NCBI GenBank assembly: GCA_016795035.1
Contig: JAEUIT010000063.1
Location: forward strand, 1 to 36,938
From: Phycisphaerae bacterium
GTDB taxonomy: Bacteria > Planctomycetota > Phycisphaerae > Phycisphaerales > SM1A02
DNA length: 36,938 nucleotides
Reading direction: 5' to 3'
Under the pieces are notes generated by a model, which worked only from the letters and a program-made list of their open reading frames with translations, ran no database searches and had not been told where the DNA came from. Both the position numbers and the translations under genes were made by a program. Positions 26,783-36,822 of this stretch are shown here, piece after piece; the stretch's first letter is position 1, and every line of letters begins with the position of its first letter.

Positions 26783-27720
26783 CCTATCTCGAGGCAATCA
26801 TCCTCGGCGTCGTCGAGGGGATCACCGAATACCTCCCGGTCAGTTCGACCGGCCACCTCATCCTGACCGCGTGGTTGTTAGGCATCGGCAAGACGCCGGA
26901 GTCGAAGGAAGCGGTCGACGCCTTCACCGTCATCATCCAAGGAGGCGCGATCCTCGCGGTCATCGGCCTCTATTGGAACCGCACGCTCGAGATGATCCGC
27001 GGCCTCCTCGGGAAGGACGCGAAGGGCCTTCGACTCTTCCTCCTCCTCGTCACCGCGTTTCTGCCCGCCGCGTTCTTCGGCGTCCTGCTCGACGACTGGA
27101 TCGAAGCGCGCTTCTTCAAGCCCGTGCCCGTCCTCGCGGCGCTCTTCCTCGGCGGCGTCGTCCTCATCGCGACGAAGCCGTGGCTCGCCGCACGCCATCG
27201 CGACGCCGCGAGCGGCGCGAACACGAAGGACATCCACGATCTCACCTTCCGCGACGCGCTCGTCGTCGGCCTCATGCAGTGCGTCGCCATGTTTCCGGGC
27301 ACCAGCCGCTCGATGATGACGATCTTGGGCGGCCTCGTGGTGCGCTTGCCGCCGGCGAAGGCCGCGGAGTTCTCGTTCCTGGTCGGACTTCCGACACTCC
27401 TGGGCGCCTGCACGCTGAAACTCGCGAAGCAGGTGAAGACGCACGGACTCGACTTCGTCGATCCGCTCGGCGGCTGGGGCCCGGTGATCGTCGGCATCCT
27501 CGTGGCAACGGTGAGCGCGGCGATCGCGGTGAAGTGGCTCGTCGGCTACCTCTCCAAGCACTCGCTCGCGATCTTCGGCTGGTGGCGCATCGGTGTCGCC
27601 GTGGTGTTAGGCCTGCTGATCTTCGGCGGGAAGATGGAGTTGGCCGAGCCGGAAGGAGTCAGGAGCCAGGAGCCAGGAGTCAGTGAAAGGCAATCCACGG
27701 AGCCGGCGGTTCTACCCTGA
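26779..27720 (+). CDS. uppP: Undecaprenyl-diphosphatase UppP
   Basis: 313 residues, from the ATG overlapping the ilvC stop (ATGA). It is a polytopic membrane enzyme that recycles the lipid carrier of cell-wall synthesis. Family motifs: the N-terminal GVVEGITEYLPVSSTGH with its catalytic acid and the FPGTSRSMMTILGG phosphatase loop. About eight membrane segments end near residue 285 at VVLGLLIFGGK. The last 28 residues (EPEGVRSQEPGVSERQ...) are translated from a heptanucleotide repeat array at 27655-27684, so the tail is an accidental extension. The pairing with ilvC has no obvious metabolic logic. Confidence 0.93.
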   Translation: MTYLEAIILGVVEGITEYLPVSSTGHLILTAWLLGIGKTPESKEAVDAFTVIIQGGAILAVIGLYWNRTLEMIRGLLGKDAKGLRLFLLLVTAFLPAAFFGVLLDDWIEARFFKPVPVLAALFLGGVVLIATKPWLAARHRDAASGANTKDIHDLTFRDALVVGLMQCVAMFPGTSRSMMTILGGLVVRLPPAKAAEFSFLVGLPTLLGACTLKLAKQVKTHGLDFVDPLGGWGPVIVGILVATVSAAIAVKWLVGYLSKHSLAIFGWWRIGVAVVLGLLIFGGKMELAEPEGVRSQEPGVSERQSTEPAVLP

Positions 27721-27741
27721 CTCCTGAATCCCGAATCCTCC
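27655..27741. repeat. Heptamer repeats in inverted arrangement at the uppP 3' end
   Basis: GGAGTCA/GGAGCCA units at 27655-27684 face complementary CCCTGAC, TCCTGAA and TCCCGAA units at 27715-27741. GGAGTCAG can pair with CTGACTCC. The element lies inside the last codons of uppP and in the gap to the convergent CYTH gene, where it may act as a bidirectional terminator. Confidence 0.8.
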
Positions 27742-27745
27742 GTTC

Positions 27746-28279
27746 CTACGGCATCCTCCGCTCGCGCTCCGGCTCGCTCACTTCCTGCACGAGCGCCTCG
27801 TAGGAGCCGCTCACGGGCTCGCCGAGAATCGGCTCGAACTGCTCGCGCAAGTGGAGCACCATCGTGCGGCACTCGTTGAGGTCGTGCCGCGCGGAGACGA
27901 CCGCCTCGAACTCGATGAAGTTGCCGACGTCCTCTACCTGGTCGAGATGGATGCGCACGTTGTCGAGGAGCCAGAGCTCGCGCATCTTCCGCACGACCTT
28001 CCACGGGATCAGCGTGCCGCTGCCGTAGCGCACCCGCGCCTGCTCGTCGGAGAGGAGCGTGTAGCGCGAGGTTCGCGCCGCGATCGTGTCGGGACGCTGA
28101 TAGAAGATCCACTCCGCCGGCTTGCCGGGCGTCTCTCGACGTTTCAGCCGTCCGTCGGCAACGCGGAAATACGTGTCGATCTGCGCGAACGTGCCCGACT
28201 TCGCGGCGCCGACGAGCGAGCATTGCCGTCGCGCGGCTTCGAGGTTTCGGACTTCCGCCTTGAACTCGACGTTCTGCAT
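27746..28279 (-). CDS. CYTH domain protein (class IV adenylate cyclase / triphosphatase type)
   Basis: 177 residues, a single CYTH domain. NVEFKAEVRNLEAARR at the N-terminus stands in for the ExExK triphosphate-binding strand. It continues with QIDTYFRVADGRLKRRE, YQRPD and SRYTLL, alternating charged strands of the tunnel fold, and IEFEAVV late in the domain. Members hydrolyse or cyclise triphosphates (thiamine triphosphate, inorganic triphosphate, ATP); the substrate cannot be told. It lies 18 bases downstream of the membrane-anchored protein gene and is probably co-transcribed with it. Confidence 0.85.
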   Translation of the reverse strand: MQNVEFKAEVRNLEAARRQCSLVGAAKSGTFAQIDTYFRVADGRLKRRETPGKPAEWIFYQRPDTIAARTSRYTLLSDEQARVRYGSGTLIPWKVVRKMRELWLLDNVRIHLDQVEDVGNFIEFEAVVSARHDLNECRTMVLHLREQFEPILGEPVSGSYEALVQEVSEPERERRMP

Positions 28280-28297
28280 CGTGGGCCTGCCGTCGTG

Positions 28298-28807
28298 TCA
28301 GCCGTTGCCGCCGGCGTTGAGCACCGCGTCGCGCCCTGCGGCCGCCTCGCCCGCAGCCTGGAACGCCAAGCCGTTGCGCACGCGGGCGAACTGGCGCTCG
28401 ACCTCAAGCCGGTCGGGCAAGGTCGACGTGGTGACGCCGGAGGCAGTGAGTTCGGCGACCGTCCATTGGGCGCCGTCCCGGTCGCGGAACGCCACGTAGA
28501 GCGCGTTGCCGGCGGCGACGGGGCCGGCGGCCTCGGACCAATGCTCGAAGCCGGGAAGCGACCACTCGGTCGCGTCGCCGTCGCCTTTCTGTTGCAGGAG
28601 ACGCCACCGCGCCTGCCCGGGGCGATCGCCGCCGACGGCAACGCGGAGTCGCCACGTCGAGCCGTTCCACGCGACCGCCGCGCCGTCCGCGGTCTCGGCC
28701 CGCGGAAAGAGCGTGCCGCCGAGAGCCCACGCCAAGAGCGCCGCCATCGCGACGAAGATCGCGACCTTGATCAGGAGGCTGCGGACACCGAGAGCGACTT
28801 GGCCCAT
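28298..28807 (-). CDS. Hypothetical membrane-anchored protein
   Basis: 169 residues. One N-terminal membrane segment at about 12-33 (LIKVAIFVAMAALLAWALGG) is followed by a beta-rich domain with repeated Trp (AVAWNGSTWRLRV, QARWRLLQQKG, ATEWSLPG), which would lie outside the cytosol. Unrecognised family. The ATG at 28807 is preceded by CTCCCCCC and, 8 bases upstream, by TACGAT. There is no Shine-Dalgarno, so a leaderless message is likely. It is the first gene of a two-gene unit with the CYTH gene. Confidence 0.7.
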   Translation of the reverse strand: MGQVALGVRSLLIKVAIFVAMAALLAWALGGTLFPRAETADGAAVAWNGSTWRLRVAVGGDRPGQARWRLLQQKGDGDATEWSLPGFEHWSEAAGPVAAGNALYVAFRDRDGAQWTVAELTASGVTTSTLPDRLEVERQFARVRNGLAFQAAGEAAAGRDAVLNAGGNG

Positions 28808-28815
28808 GGGGGGAG

Positions 28816-28821
28816 ATCGTA
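28816..28821 (-). promoter_or_regulatory. Putative -10 of the membrane-anchored protein / CYTH unit
   Basis: TACGAT on the minus strand lies 8 bases before the ATG at 28807. This is the same spacing seen before copies A-C and the UXS-like gene. Confidence 0.35.
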
Positions 28822-28918
28822 GAGGAAGTGCGGAAGGCGTGAGGCGGTCAGCGTGGCGAGAAACCGAGCGGGAAAATGGAGAGAGGACAATGGAGAGGCG
28901 GGTGCATCGCGCGACGAC

Positions 28919-31183
<2,265 letters not shown>

Positions 31184-31188
31184 CCCCC

Positions 31189-31482
31189 ATGCCCACCTAC
31201 GTCTACGTCATCGTGAAACCGGACGGCACCGACGGCGAGCCCTTCGAGGTCGTCCAGCGCATGAGCGATGCGCCGCTCACGAAACACCCGGAGACGGGCG
31301 AACCGGTGCGCCGCGTGCCGACCGCGCCGAACCTCTCCCTGCAATGGAGTGGCGGCGCGAACGCGTCGAAACTCTCCGACAAGAACCTCGAGCGTCTCGG
31401 CTTCACGAAGTATCAGAATGCCGGCGGCGGAAAGTTCGAGAAGCGCGCGGGCGCGGGACCGGATGCGATTAGCGCGGACTGA
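31189..31482 (+). CDS. FmdB-like small protein lacking the zinc cysteines
   Basis: 97 residues. The frame MPTYVYV ... FEVVQRMSDAPLTKHPETGEPVRRV follows the FmdB-family zinc-ribbon template (MPTYEYxC ... FExxQxMSDxPLTxCPxCGxxVRR). All four cysteines are replaced: there is no Cys in the protein. The C-terminal half matches nothing I know. Family function is unclear (putative regulatory ribbon). Loss of the ligands means this member probably does not bind zinc. The ATG at 31189 is preceded by CTCCTTCCCCCC and has no ribosome site. Confidence 0.75.
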   Translation: MPTYVYVIVKPDGTDGEPFEVVQRMSDAPLTKHPETGEPVRRVPTAPNLSLQWSGGANASKLSDKNLERLGFTKYQNAGGGKFEKRAGAGPDAISAD

Positions 31483-31489
31483 GGAGAAT

Positions 31490-31591
<102 letters not shown>

Positions 31592-31621
<30 letters not shown>

Positions 31622-32440
31622 GCGGCCCACGGCCGCGACCGCCGCGCGACAATCCTCGACCCGCGACTCCCCTGCTTCGCGCTCAATCACGAGGTTTGGG
31701 CACTGGGGACAGGCGGCAAGCGCCGCGACGAGGCCGGGCACGTCGACCTCGCCGGTACCGAAGACGACCTCGCTGCCCCAGGCTCCCGGCGTCGGGCTGC
31801 GGCGCGCGTCCTTGAGATGCACCTGACGAACCCACGGCCCCAACGCCTGCAACGCGGAGATCGGGTCGCCGGAGCCATAGAGCAGCATGTTCGCCGGATC
31901 GAAGTTCACGCCGACGGTGCCGGGCGCGAACTCCTTCAGGCAATCGATCAACGTTGCAGCCGGCTCTTGCCCGGTCTCGAACGCGATCGCGACGCCGCAG
32001 CGACCGAAGATCGTCGCGACCTGCCGCAGCCGATCGAGCATGCGGCCGCGTTCGGGATCGCGGGGATCGTGCGGAATGAACCCGGCATGGAACGTCACGA
32101 GGCGGATGTCGTGCCGCGCCGCGACATCGGCCACGCGTGCCGCGCGCTCGCGGGTCGCGGGCCACGTCGCGTCGGGTCGGACGCCGCCAGTCTCCGCGAT
32201 GCGCGCGATCGACGAGTAGTCCTCGCCGACCGTCTCGAGCATGCCCGAGAGAATCGCGATGCCGGCGTCGCGCAGTCGCGACACGGCGTCACGCCAAACC
32301 TCGTGCCGCTCGACAAGCGGCGTCAGCGCCAACTGCACGGCATCCACGCCGACCTCTCGGACGCGCTGGGCGAGTTCCGACGGATCAGACGGTCGAAGCG
32401 ACCACGAACAAACCCCGAGACGCGGCGACCACGAAAGCAT
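31592..32440 (-). CDS. Sugar phosphate isomerase/epimerase-like TIM-barrel protein
   Basis: 282 residues from the ATG at 32440, with GGGGAG 7 bases upstream; the longer frame to 32569 crosses a promoter. It belongs to the xylose isomerase-like/AP endonuclease 2 fold. LGVCSWSLRP is the first strand, VDAVQLAL, LVTFHAGFIPHD with a metal-type His, AIAFETGQEPAATL with a Glu, VGVNFDPANMLLYG with an Asp, VRQVHLKDAR with His and Asp, and LVIEREAG. Such enzymes act on keto-sugars or inositols with a divalent metal. The substrate is unknown. The last nine residues (KDSGFRIPE) come from a heptamer repeat. Confidence 0.85.
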
Positions 32441-32504
32441 GCGAAGCTCCCCTTTGACTCGTCCGAAACAGTCGCGCGACCCGTTCCCGGGCGGCGAAGG
32501 CCGC

Positions 32505-32510
32505 AGTTTA
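32505..32510 (-). promoter_or_regulatory. Putative -10 of the TIM-barrel gene
   Basis: TAAACT on the minus strand, preceded by G-like context CTCG and followed by GCGG, lies 64 bases before the ATG at 32440. It is back to back with the promoter of the hotdog gene. Confidence 0.3.
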
Positions 32511-32540
32511 CGAGTGCTCACTCCGATCTGAACTTTGGCT

Positions 32541-32569
32541 TTGATCGCCCCTCGGCGACCTCGTACCAT
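32541..32569 (+). promoter_or_regulatory. Putative promoter of the DUF4442 gene
   Basis: TTGATC (32541-32546), a 17-base spacer and TACCAT (32564-32569), about 56 bases before the GTG start. Confidence 0.5.
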
Positions 32570-32625
32570 CCGCGTCTTCGTTCGATCGAGCCGCGCCGCC
32601 CTTCACGCCTGTCGGAACCTCGCCC

Positions 32626-33354
32626 GTGAGCACCGCACCGCTGTCCCATCACGCCGCCGTCGAGCGTTCGCTCGAAGGGCCGACGACGACCGGCGACGAG
32701 GCGACGCGGGCGAAGGCAAAGAAGGGCGACGGGCAGCCGCCCGAACCCACGAACGCGAAGACGAAGCGCACCTTCGTGCAGCGCGCCGAAGCGTGGCTCT
32801 CGCGCCTCTCGACGAAGAACGCGTTCTTCCAGCGCGCCTTCTCGCTTGTCTACCTTCCGTTCGCGTGGCGCTCGGGCATCTCGATGAAGAAGCTCGACAC
32901 CAATCGCTTCATCGCGGTGCTGCCGTTCACGCGTTTCAACCGCAATTGGTACAACGCGATGGCGGGCGCGTCGCTCCTCGGCAACTCCGAGGTCGCGGGC
33001 GGCCTGTACCTCTTTGCCCGGTGCGGCGGCGACTATCAGGTCGTCTGCAAGCACCTCAACTACCGCTTCCTCCGGCCGTGCTTCGGCCCTGCGGTGTATG
33101 AAGTCGTGAAGAGCGAAGACCTCGACGCCCGGCTCGCCGCCGGCGGCGAATTCAACATCGAGCTCGAGATGGAGATCCGCCAGCAGCTCAAGAAGCGCGG
33201 CAAGGAACTCCTCGTCGGCCGTTGCCTCATCACGTTCCACTGCACGCCGAAGGCCATGGCCGAAGCGCGACGCGAGCGCCGCGCGAACCGCGGCAAGCGG
33301 TCCGACGCCGCCGCGCTCCCCGCCGCGGACGACGACGCGCCAGCGAAGAACTGA
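32626..33354 (+). CDS. DUF4442 hotdog-fold protein (thioesterase-like)
   Basis: 242 residues from a GTG at 32626; no strong ribosome site. The N-terminal 45 residues are low-complexity and the last 35 are Arg/Ala/Asp-rich. The core (about 50-205) matches DUF4442, a relative of PaaI-type acyl-CoA thioesterases: FTRFNRNWYNAMAGASLLGNSEVAGGLYL is the hot-dog helix with its N-x5-GA pattern, followed by strands FNIELEMEIRQQLKKRGKELLVGRCLITF. It probably acts on acyl thioesters in the cytosol, but the substrate is unknown. It may form a plus-strand group with the genes that follow. Confidence 0.78.
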   Translation: MSTAPLSHHAAVERSLEGPTTTGDEATRAKAKKGDGQPPEPTNAKTKRTFVQRAEAWLSRLSTKNAFFQRAFSLVYLPFAWRSGISMKKLDTNRFIAVLPFTRFNRNWYNAMAGASLLGNSEVAGGLYLFARCGGDYQVVCKHLNYRFLRPCFGPAVYEVVKSEDLDARLAAGGEFNIELEMEIRQQLKKRGKELLVGRCLITFHCTPKAMAEARRERRANRGKRSDAAALPAADDDAPAKN

Positions 33355-33362
33355 GCCGCCCG

Positions 33363-33368
33363 TACACT
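33363..33368 (+). promoter_or_regulatory. Putative -10 of the carbonic-anhydrase-like gene
   Basis: TACACT, preceded by G and followed by CCGCGG, lies 9 bases before the ATG at 33378 and would give a leaderless message. Confidence 0.4.
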
Positions 33369-33377
33369 CCGCGGCCT

Positions 33378-33899
33378 ATGGGAACGACAACCATCGCAAC
33401 GGGGGCCGCCACGGGGAATGCAACCCGCGAGAAACCGATGACTGAGCGCGCCGCCTACGAAAGTCGGGTCCCGTACGAACGATCCCGCATCCGCGCCGCG
33501 GCGATCTACTGCTCGGACGGCCGCGTCGGCGAGCACTTCGACGACTTCCTCCAGAACGGCCTCGGGCTCCCCCGCTACGACCGCGTCGCCTTGCCGGGCG
33601 GACCGGCGTGCCTCGCAGGACATCCGCAGGCCCACCTCGAAGAGCAGGGCGTCGTCGACGAGCTGCAATTCCTCGTCGAAGTCCACGGCCTCAAGCGCAT
33701 CGTCCTGATCGCGCACGAAGGGTGCGCCTTCTACGCGTCGCGCTTGGAACTCAAGGATCGCCGACTCGAACTCGTGCAGCGCGCGGATCTCGTCCGCGCC
33801 GCCGCGTTCGTCGCCCGCGTCACCAACCTCTCGCAGGTCGAGGCGTACTTCGCCCGCCACGTCGAAGACCGCATCGTCTTCGAGTCGGTCGAAGTCTGA
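33378..33899 (+). CDS. Beta-carbonic-anhydrase-like protein
   Basis: 173 residues from the ATG at 33378 (in-frame ATG at 33438 also possible). AAIYCSDGRVGEHFDDF contains the C-x-D-x-R signature and IVLIAHEGCAFY the H-x2-C signature. Together these give the Cys-Asp/Arg-His-Cys zinc and dyad set of beta-carbonic anhydrases. VALPGGPACL resembles the glycine-rich loop between them. It is shorter than the usual 200-220 residues, and the C-terminal part is different. It may hydrate CO2 or be a fold relative with another role; such short forms are often annotated only as hypothetical. Cytosolic. Start supported by the TACACT element 9 bases upstream. Confidence 0.7.
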   Translation: MGTTTIATGAATGNATREKPMTERAAYESRVPYERSRIRAAAIYCSDGRVGEHFDDFLQNGLGLPRYDRVALPGGPACLAGHPQAHLEEQGVVDELQFLVEVHGLKRIVLIAHEGCAFYASRLELKDRRLELVQRADLVRAAAFVARVTNLSQVEAYFARHVEDRIVFESVEV

Positions 33900-33923
33900 C
33901 GCCGCGCGACGTCCCCCACGCGC

Positions 33924-35066
33924 ATGCCCGCGCCGACCTCCGCGATCCGTCGAGCCGCCGCCACTGTCGGGTGGGGGCTTTTCTGTTCGTCGAGTTGGAC
34001 CTGGTGCATCGGCATGTATCTGCCGGTGATCATGATCCGCCACTGGGGCTGGCCTGGCTTCCTCGTCTTCGCGTTGCCGAATGTCCTCGGCTGCGCGGGC
34101 TTCGGCTACGCGTGCCCGCGCGGCGACAGCACCACGCTCTGCCGCGACCACGCCGGCGCGATGGTCGCCTTCTCCGCGGTCACGATCTCCTACCAAGTCT
34201 TCTTCGTCGCGTGGATCGCGCAGGCGGTCGCCGCGTCGAGCGACTACGCGTCGTCGGTCCCGCCCGGTTGGGTCGCGGCGGCCGTGGTGACGGTCGTCGG
34301 TCTCCTCCTCTCGCTCGGGCGCGGCGGCTTCTGGCCGGCGCTCGGAAGCGTCGCGGCGGTCGTCTCGCTCTCCCTCTGGTTCCTCCTGCCGAACGGGCTC
34401 CTGGCCCGCCTGGCGGAGGGCGAGCTCCCCGCCGAGACCCTCTGGTGGGCCGTGCCCATCGTGACGTTCGGTTTCCTGCTCTCGCCCTGGCTTGATCGCA
34501 CGTTCCATCGCGCACGCCAAGAGTCGCCGAGCGTGCATGCGTTCGGCGTCTTCGGCGCCACCTTCGCGCCGATCATCCTCCTCACGGCCGCGTACGGCGC
34601 AGGCGGTGTCGCGCTTCTCACGACCGCGGTCGTCGTCCATATGGCCGTGCAGACGACCTTCACGATCGCCGCGCACGCCCGCGAAGTGCGGCTCGCGCCG
34701 GTACCCACGAAGCGACTCGCGCGACAGGCGGCGCTCGTGGCCCCGATCGTCATCGGTGCACTCGCGGCAGACGTCCCGGTCCATCCCGAGACGTCGTACC
34801 TCCTCTACCTCGGCTTCTACGGCCTCGTATTCCCGGGCTATGTCTTCCTCTTCATGCGGCCGTCGTGGCTGCCGGCGCTCCCGCTCGTCCCCCGCGCGTG
34901 GCCGCTGACGCCGCCGCGCCTGATGGCGTTCGGGATCCTGGTGCTCCTCCTCGCGCCGTTCGCGGCGCTCGGATTCCTCGAACCAAAGACATGGCTTCTG
35001 CCGATCCCGGTCGTCATCCTGATGGTGGCGGCGATCGCGTTTCCCCGCCGCGCGGCCGCGCGTTGA
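33924..35066 (+). CDS. Polytopic membrane protein of unknown function
   Basis: 380 residues with about 11 predicted membrane segments spread over the whole length. The first segment region (WGLFCSSSWTWCIGMYLPVIMIRHWG) and the following GFLVFALPNVLGCAGFGYA have the polar, glycine-broken look of secondary transporters of the LeuT/solute-symporter type. A clear family assignment is not possible by eye. It begins 24 bases after the carbonic-anhydrase-like stop and ends 51 bases before the DUF1800 gene, so it may be co-transcribed with both. A carbonic-anhydrase-like gene next to a possible transporter invites a bicarbonate link, but nothing in the sequence proves it. Confidence 0.7.
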   Translation: MPAPTSAIRRAAATVGWGLFCSSSWTWCIGMYLPVIMIRHWGWPGFLVFALPNVLGCAGFGYACPRGDSTTLCRDHAGAMVAFSAVTISYQVFFVAWIAQAVAASSDYASSVPPGWVAAAVVTVVGLLLSLGRGGFWPALGSVAAVVSLSLWFLLPNGLLARLAEGELPAETLWWAVPIVTFGFLLSPWLDRTFHRARQESPSVHAFGVFGATFAPIILLTAAYGAGGVALLTTAVVVHMAVQTTFTIAAHAREVRLAPVPTKRLARQAALVAPIVIGALAADVPVHPETSYLLYLGFYGLVFPGYVFLFMRPSWLPALPLVPRAWPLTPPRLMAFGILVLLLAPFAALGFLEPKTWLLPIPVVILMVAAIAFPRRAAAR

Positions 35067-35117
35067 GCGCGGCGCGCCACCCACGAGTCCTTCCACCCGT
35101 ACGGCGAGCCGACCTCG

Positions 35118-36614
35118 GTGAGCGCGAATCCGCTACGCCCGCTGCCTGACGACCGCTTCGACTACTGGAACGCGCACCACCTCCTCGTGCGCGCCGGCTT
35201 CGGCGGCACGCCGGCCGAAGTGCGCGCGCTCAAGGATCTCGGCGTTGCCAAGGCGGTCGCGAGCCTCGTCGACTATGCGAGCGCGTCGAACGACGCCGAC
35301 GAGCCCGCGTGGGAGCCGTCGATCATGCGGCCGCCGACGCCCGAAGAGCGCGAGGTCGAGCGCCGCGCCCGCGCCAGCAACGACGAGGAGACGCTCGCGC
35401 GCCTGCAACGCGAACGGCAGATGCGCGAAGGCCGCGACCGCGAGCAGTTGGCCCGCGCGCAGCAATGGTGGATGGGACGCTTCCTCCGCTCGGGGCGTCC
35501 GCTCGAGGAGAAGCTCACGCTCTTCTGGCACGGCCACTTCGCGACCGGCTATCGCACGATCGAAGACAGCTGGCACATGCTCGCGCAGCAGCGGCTCTTC
35601 CGCGCGCAGGCGAACGGCAACTTCTCGACGCTCGTGCGCGGCATCGTGCGCGATCCCGCGATGCTCGAGTACCTCGACAACGACGAGAATCGCCGCGGCT
35701 CGCCGAACGAGAACCTCGCCCGCGAACTGATGGAGCTCTTCGTCCTCGGCGAAGGCAACGGCTACACCGAGCGCGACATCAAGGAAGGCGCCCGTGCGCT
35801 CACGGGCTACACGTTCGTCGACGACGAGTTCGTCTTTGACGAAGCGCAGCACGACCCGACGCCGAAGGAGATCTTCGGCACGCGCGGCCCGTTCGACGGC
35901 GACGCGTTCGCGCAGCTCGTCCTCAAGCAACGCGGAGCGAGCGAGTGGATCGCGCTGAAGATGTATCGCCACTTCGTGAATGACGTGCCGGGGCGCGTGC
36001 CCGACGATCGCCGCGAAGTCGTGAAGGCGCTCGCCCGCGAGCTGAAGAAGGCCGACTTCAACCTGAAGCCCATGCTCACCGCGCTCTTTCGCAGCGAGCA
36101 TTTCTACGACGAGTCGAACCGCGCGCAGGTCATCAAGAGCCCGGTGCAGCTCATCGCGCAGACGGTGCGGTCCTACGGCACGCCGACGCGCTCGCTGGCG
36201 TCGCTCGTCGCGGCCGCCGATCTCATGGGCCAGCACCTCTTCCAACCACCGAACGTGAAGGGATGGGAAGGCGGCCGCGCGTGGATCAACACGTCGACAT
36301 ACTTCGTCCGGCAGAACGTCGCGGTCTACCTCCTCACCGGTCAGCGACCGCGCCAGTTCGACTGGGAAGCGTCGAGCGATCCGTACGACGCGACGCATCT
36401 CGTGCGCGACCTCCGCGAAGCCGCGGGCGGCGATCCGGCGCCCGAGGACGTCGCGACGTTTCTCCTTCGCTTCTCGCTCGCGTCGACGCCGCACCCGACG
36501 CGCGTCGAGTCACTCGCCGGCTTCCTTCGTCAGACCGCCGGCGCGCCCGAGAACGATCGCATCAAGGGCGCGCTCGCGCTGATCACGGCGCTCCCCGAGT
36601 ACCAGGTCGCATGA
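35118..36614 (+). CDS. DUF1800 family protein
   Basis: 498 residues from a GTG at 35118. Hallmarks: AHHLLVRAGFGGTPAEV at the N-terminus, LEEKLTLFWHGHFATGY, LEYLDNDENRRGSPNENLARELMELFVLGEGNGYTERDIKEGARALTGY as the central block (positions about 35660-35820), ASEWIALKMYRHFVNDVP and HLFQPPNVKGWEGGRAWINT. The family's biochemical role is not established. It is usually paired with DUF1501, which follows here after 208 bases. No signal peptide is visible, although relatives are often exported with DUF1501. Confidence 0.92.
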   Translation: MSANPLRPLPDDRFDYWNAHHLLVRAGFGGTPAEVRALKDLGVAKAVASLVDYASASNDADEPAWEPSIMRPPTPEEREVERRARASNDEETLARLQRERQMREGRDREQLARAQQWWMGRFLRSGRPLEEKLTLFWHGHFATGYRTIEDSWHMLAQQRLFRAQANGNFSTLVRGIVRDPAMLEYLDNDENRRGSPNENLARELMELFVLGEGNGYTERDIKEGARALTGYTFVDDEFVFDEAQHDPTPKEIFGTRGPFDGDAFAQLVLKQRGASEWIALKMYRHFVNDVPGRVPDDRREVVKALARELKKADFNLKPMLTALFRSEHFYDESNRAQVIKSPVQLIAQTVRSYGTPTRSLASLVAAADLMGQHLFQPPNVKGWEGGRAWINTSTYFVRQNVAVYLLTGQRPRQFDWEASSDPYDATHLVRDLREAAGGDPAPEDVATFLLRFSLASTPHPTRVESLAGFLRQTAGAPENDRIKGALALITALPEYQVA

Positions 36615-36622
36615 GGGCGACA

Positions 36623-36697
36623 GGGTTCAGGGTTCAGGGTTCGGGGTTCAGGGTTCAGGATTCAGGGTTCGGGGTTCGGGGTTCAGGGTTCAGGGTG
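36623..36697. repeat. Array of about ten GGGTTCA heptamers
   Basis: Head-to-tail GGTTCAG/GGTTCGG/GATTCAG units start 9 bases after the DUF1800 stop codon. It is the longest heptamer array in the window and lies between two genes that normally form one operon. Confidence 0.9.
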
Positions 36698-36758
36698 AAA
36701 GCAAACGAATGACCAACTTCCCCGCCAACCCGCGCACAGCGTCACGTATCTCTTAACG

Positions 36759-36822
36759 CCCTCTCCATTCTCTTCTTCTCCCCCTCTCCATTTTCTCCTC
36801 TCCATTTTCTTCTTCTCCCCCC
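36759..36822 (+). promoter_or_regulatory. Pyrimidine tract directly before the DUF1501 start
   Basis: 64 bases, nearly all C and T, containing three CTCTCCATT units and ending CTTCTCCCCCC against the ATG. There is no purine ribosome site. The same CCCCCC-ATG context precedes the FmdB-like gene and the membrane-anchored gene at 28807. CTCTCCATT also recurs inverted near 28873-28897. Confidence 0.6.

Noticed and set aside
33060..35096. 678-codon minus-strand open frame
   Set aside because: Antisense to three plus-strand genes, Arg/Glu/Asp-rich, no domain; a mirror frame.
35133..36494. 453-codon minus-strand open frame
   Set aside because: Antisense to the DUF1800 gene, whose conserved blocks fix the strand.
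36623..36697. Telomere-like repeat
   Set aside because: GGGTTCA resembles telomeric units, but the array is internal, short and one of several variant heptamer arrays between genes.
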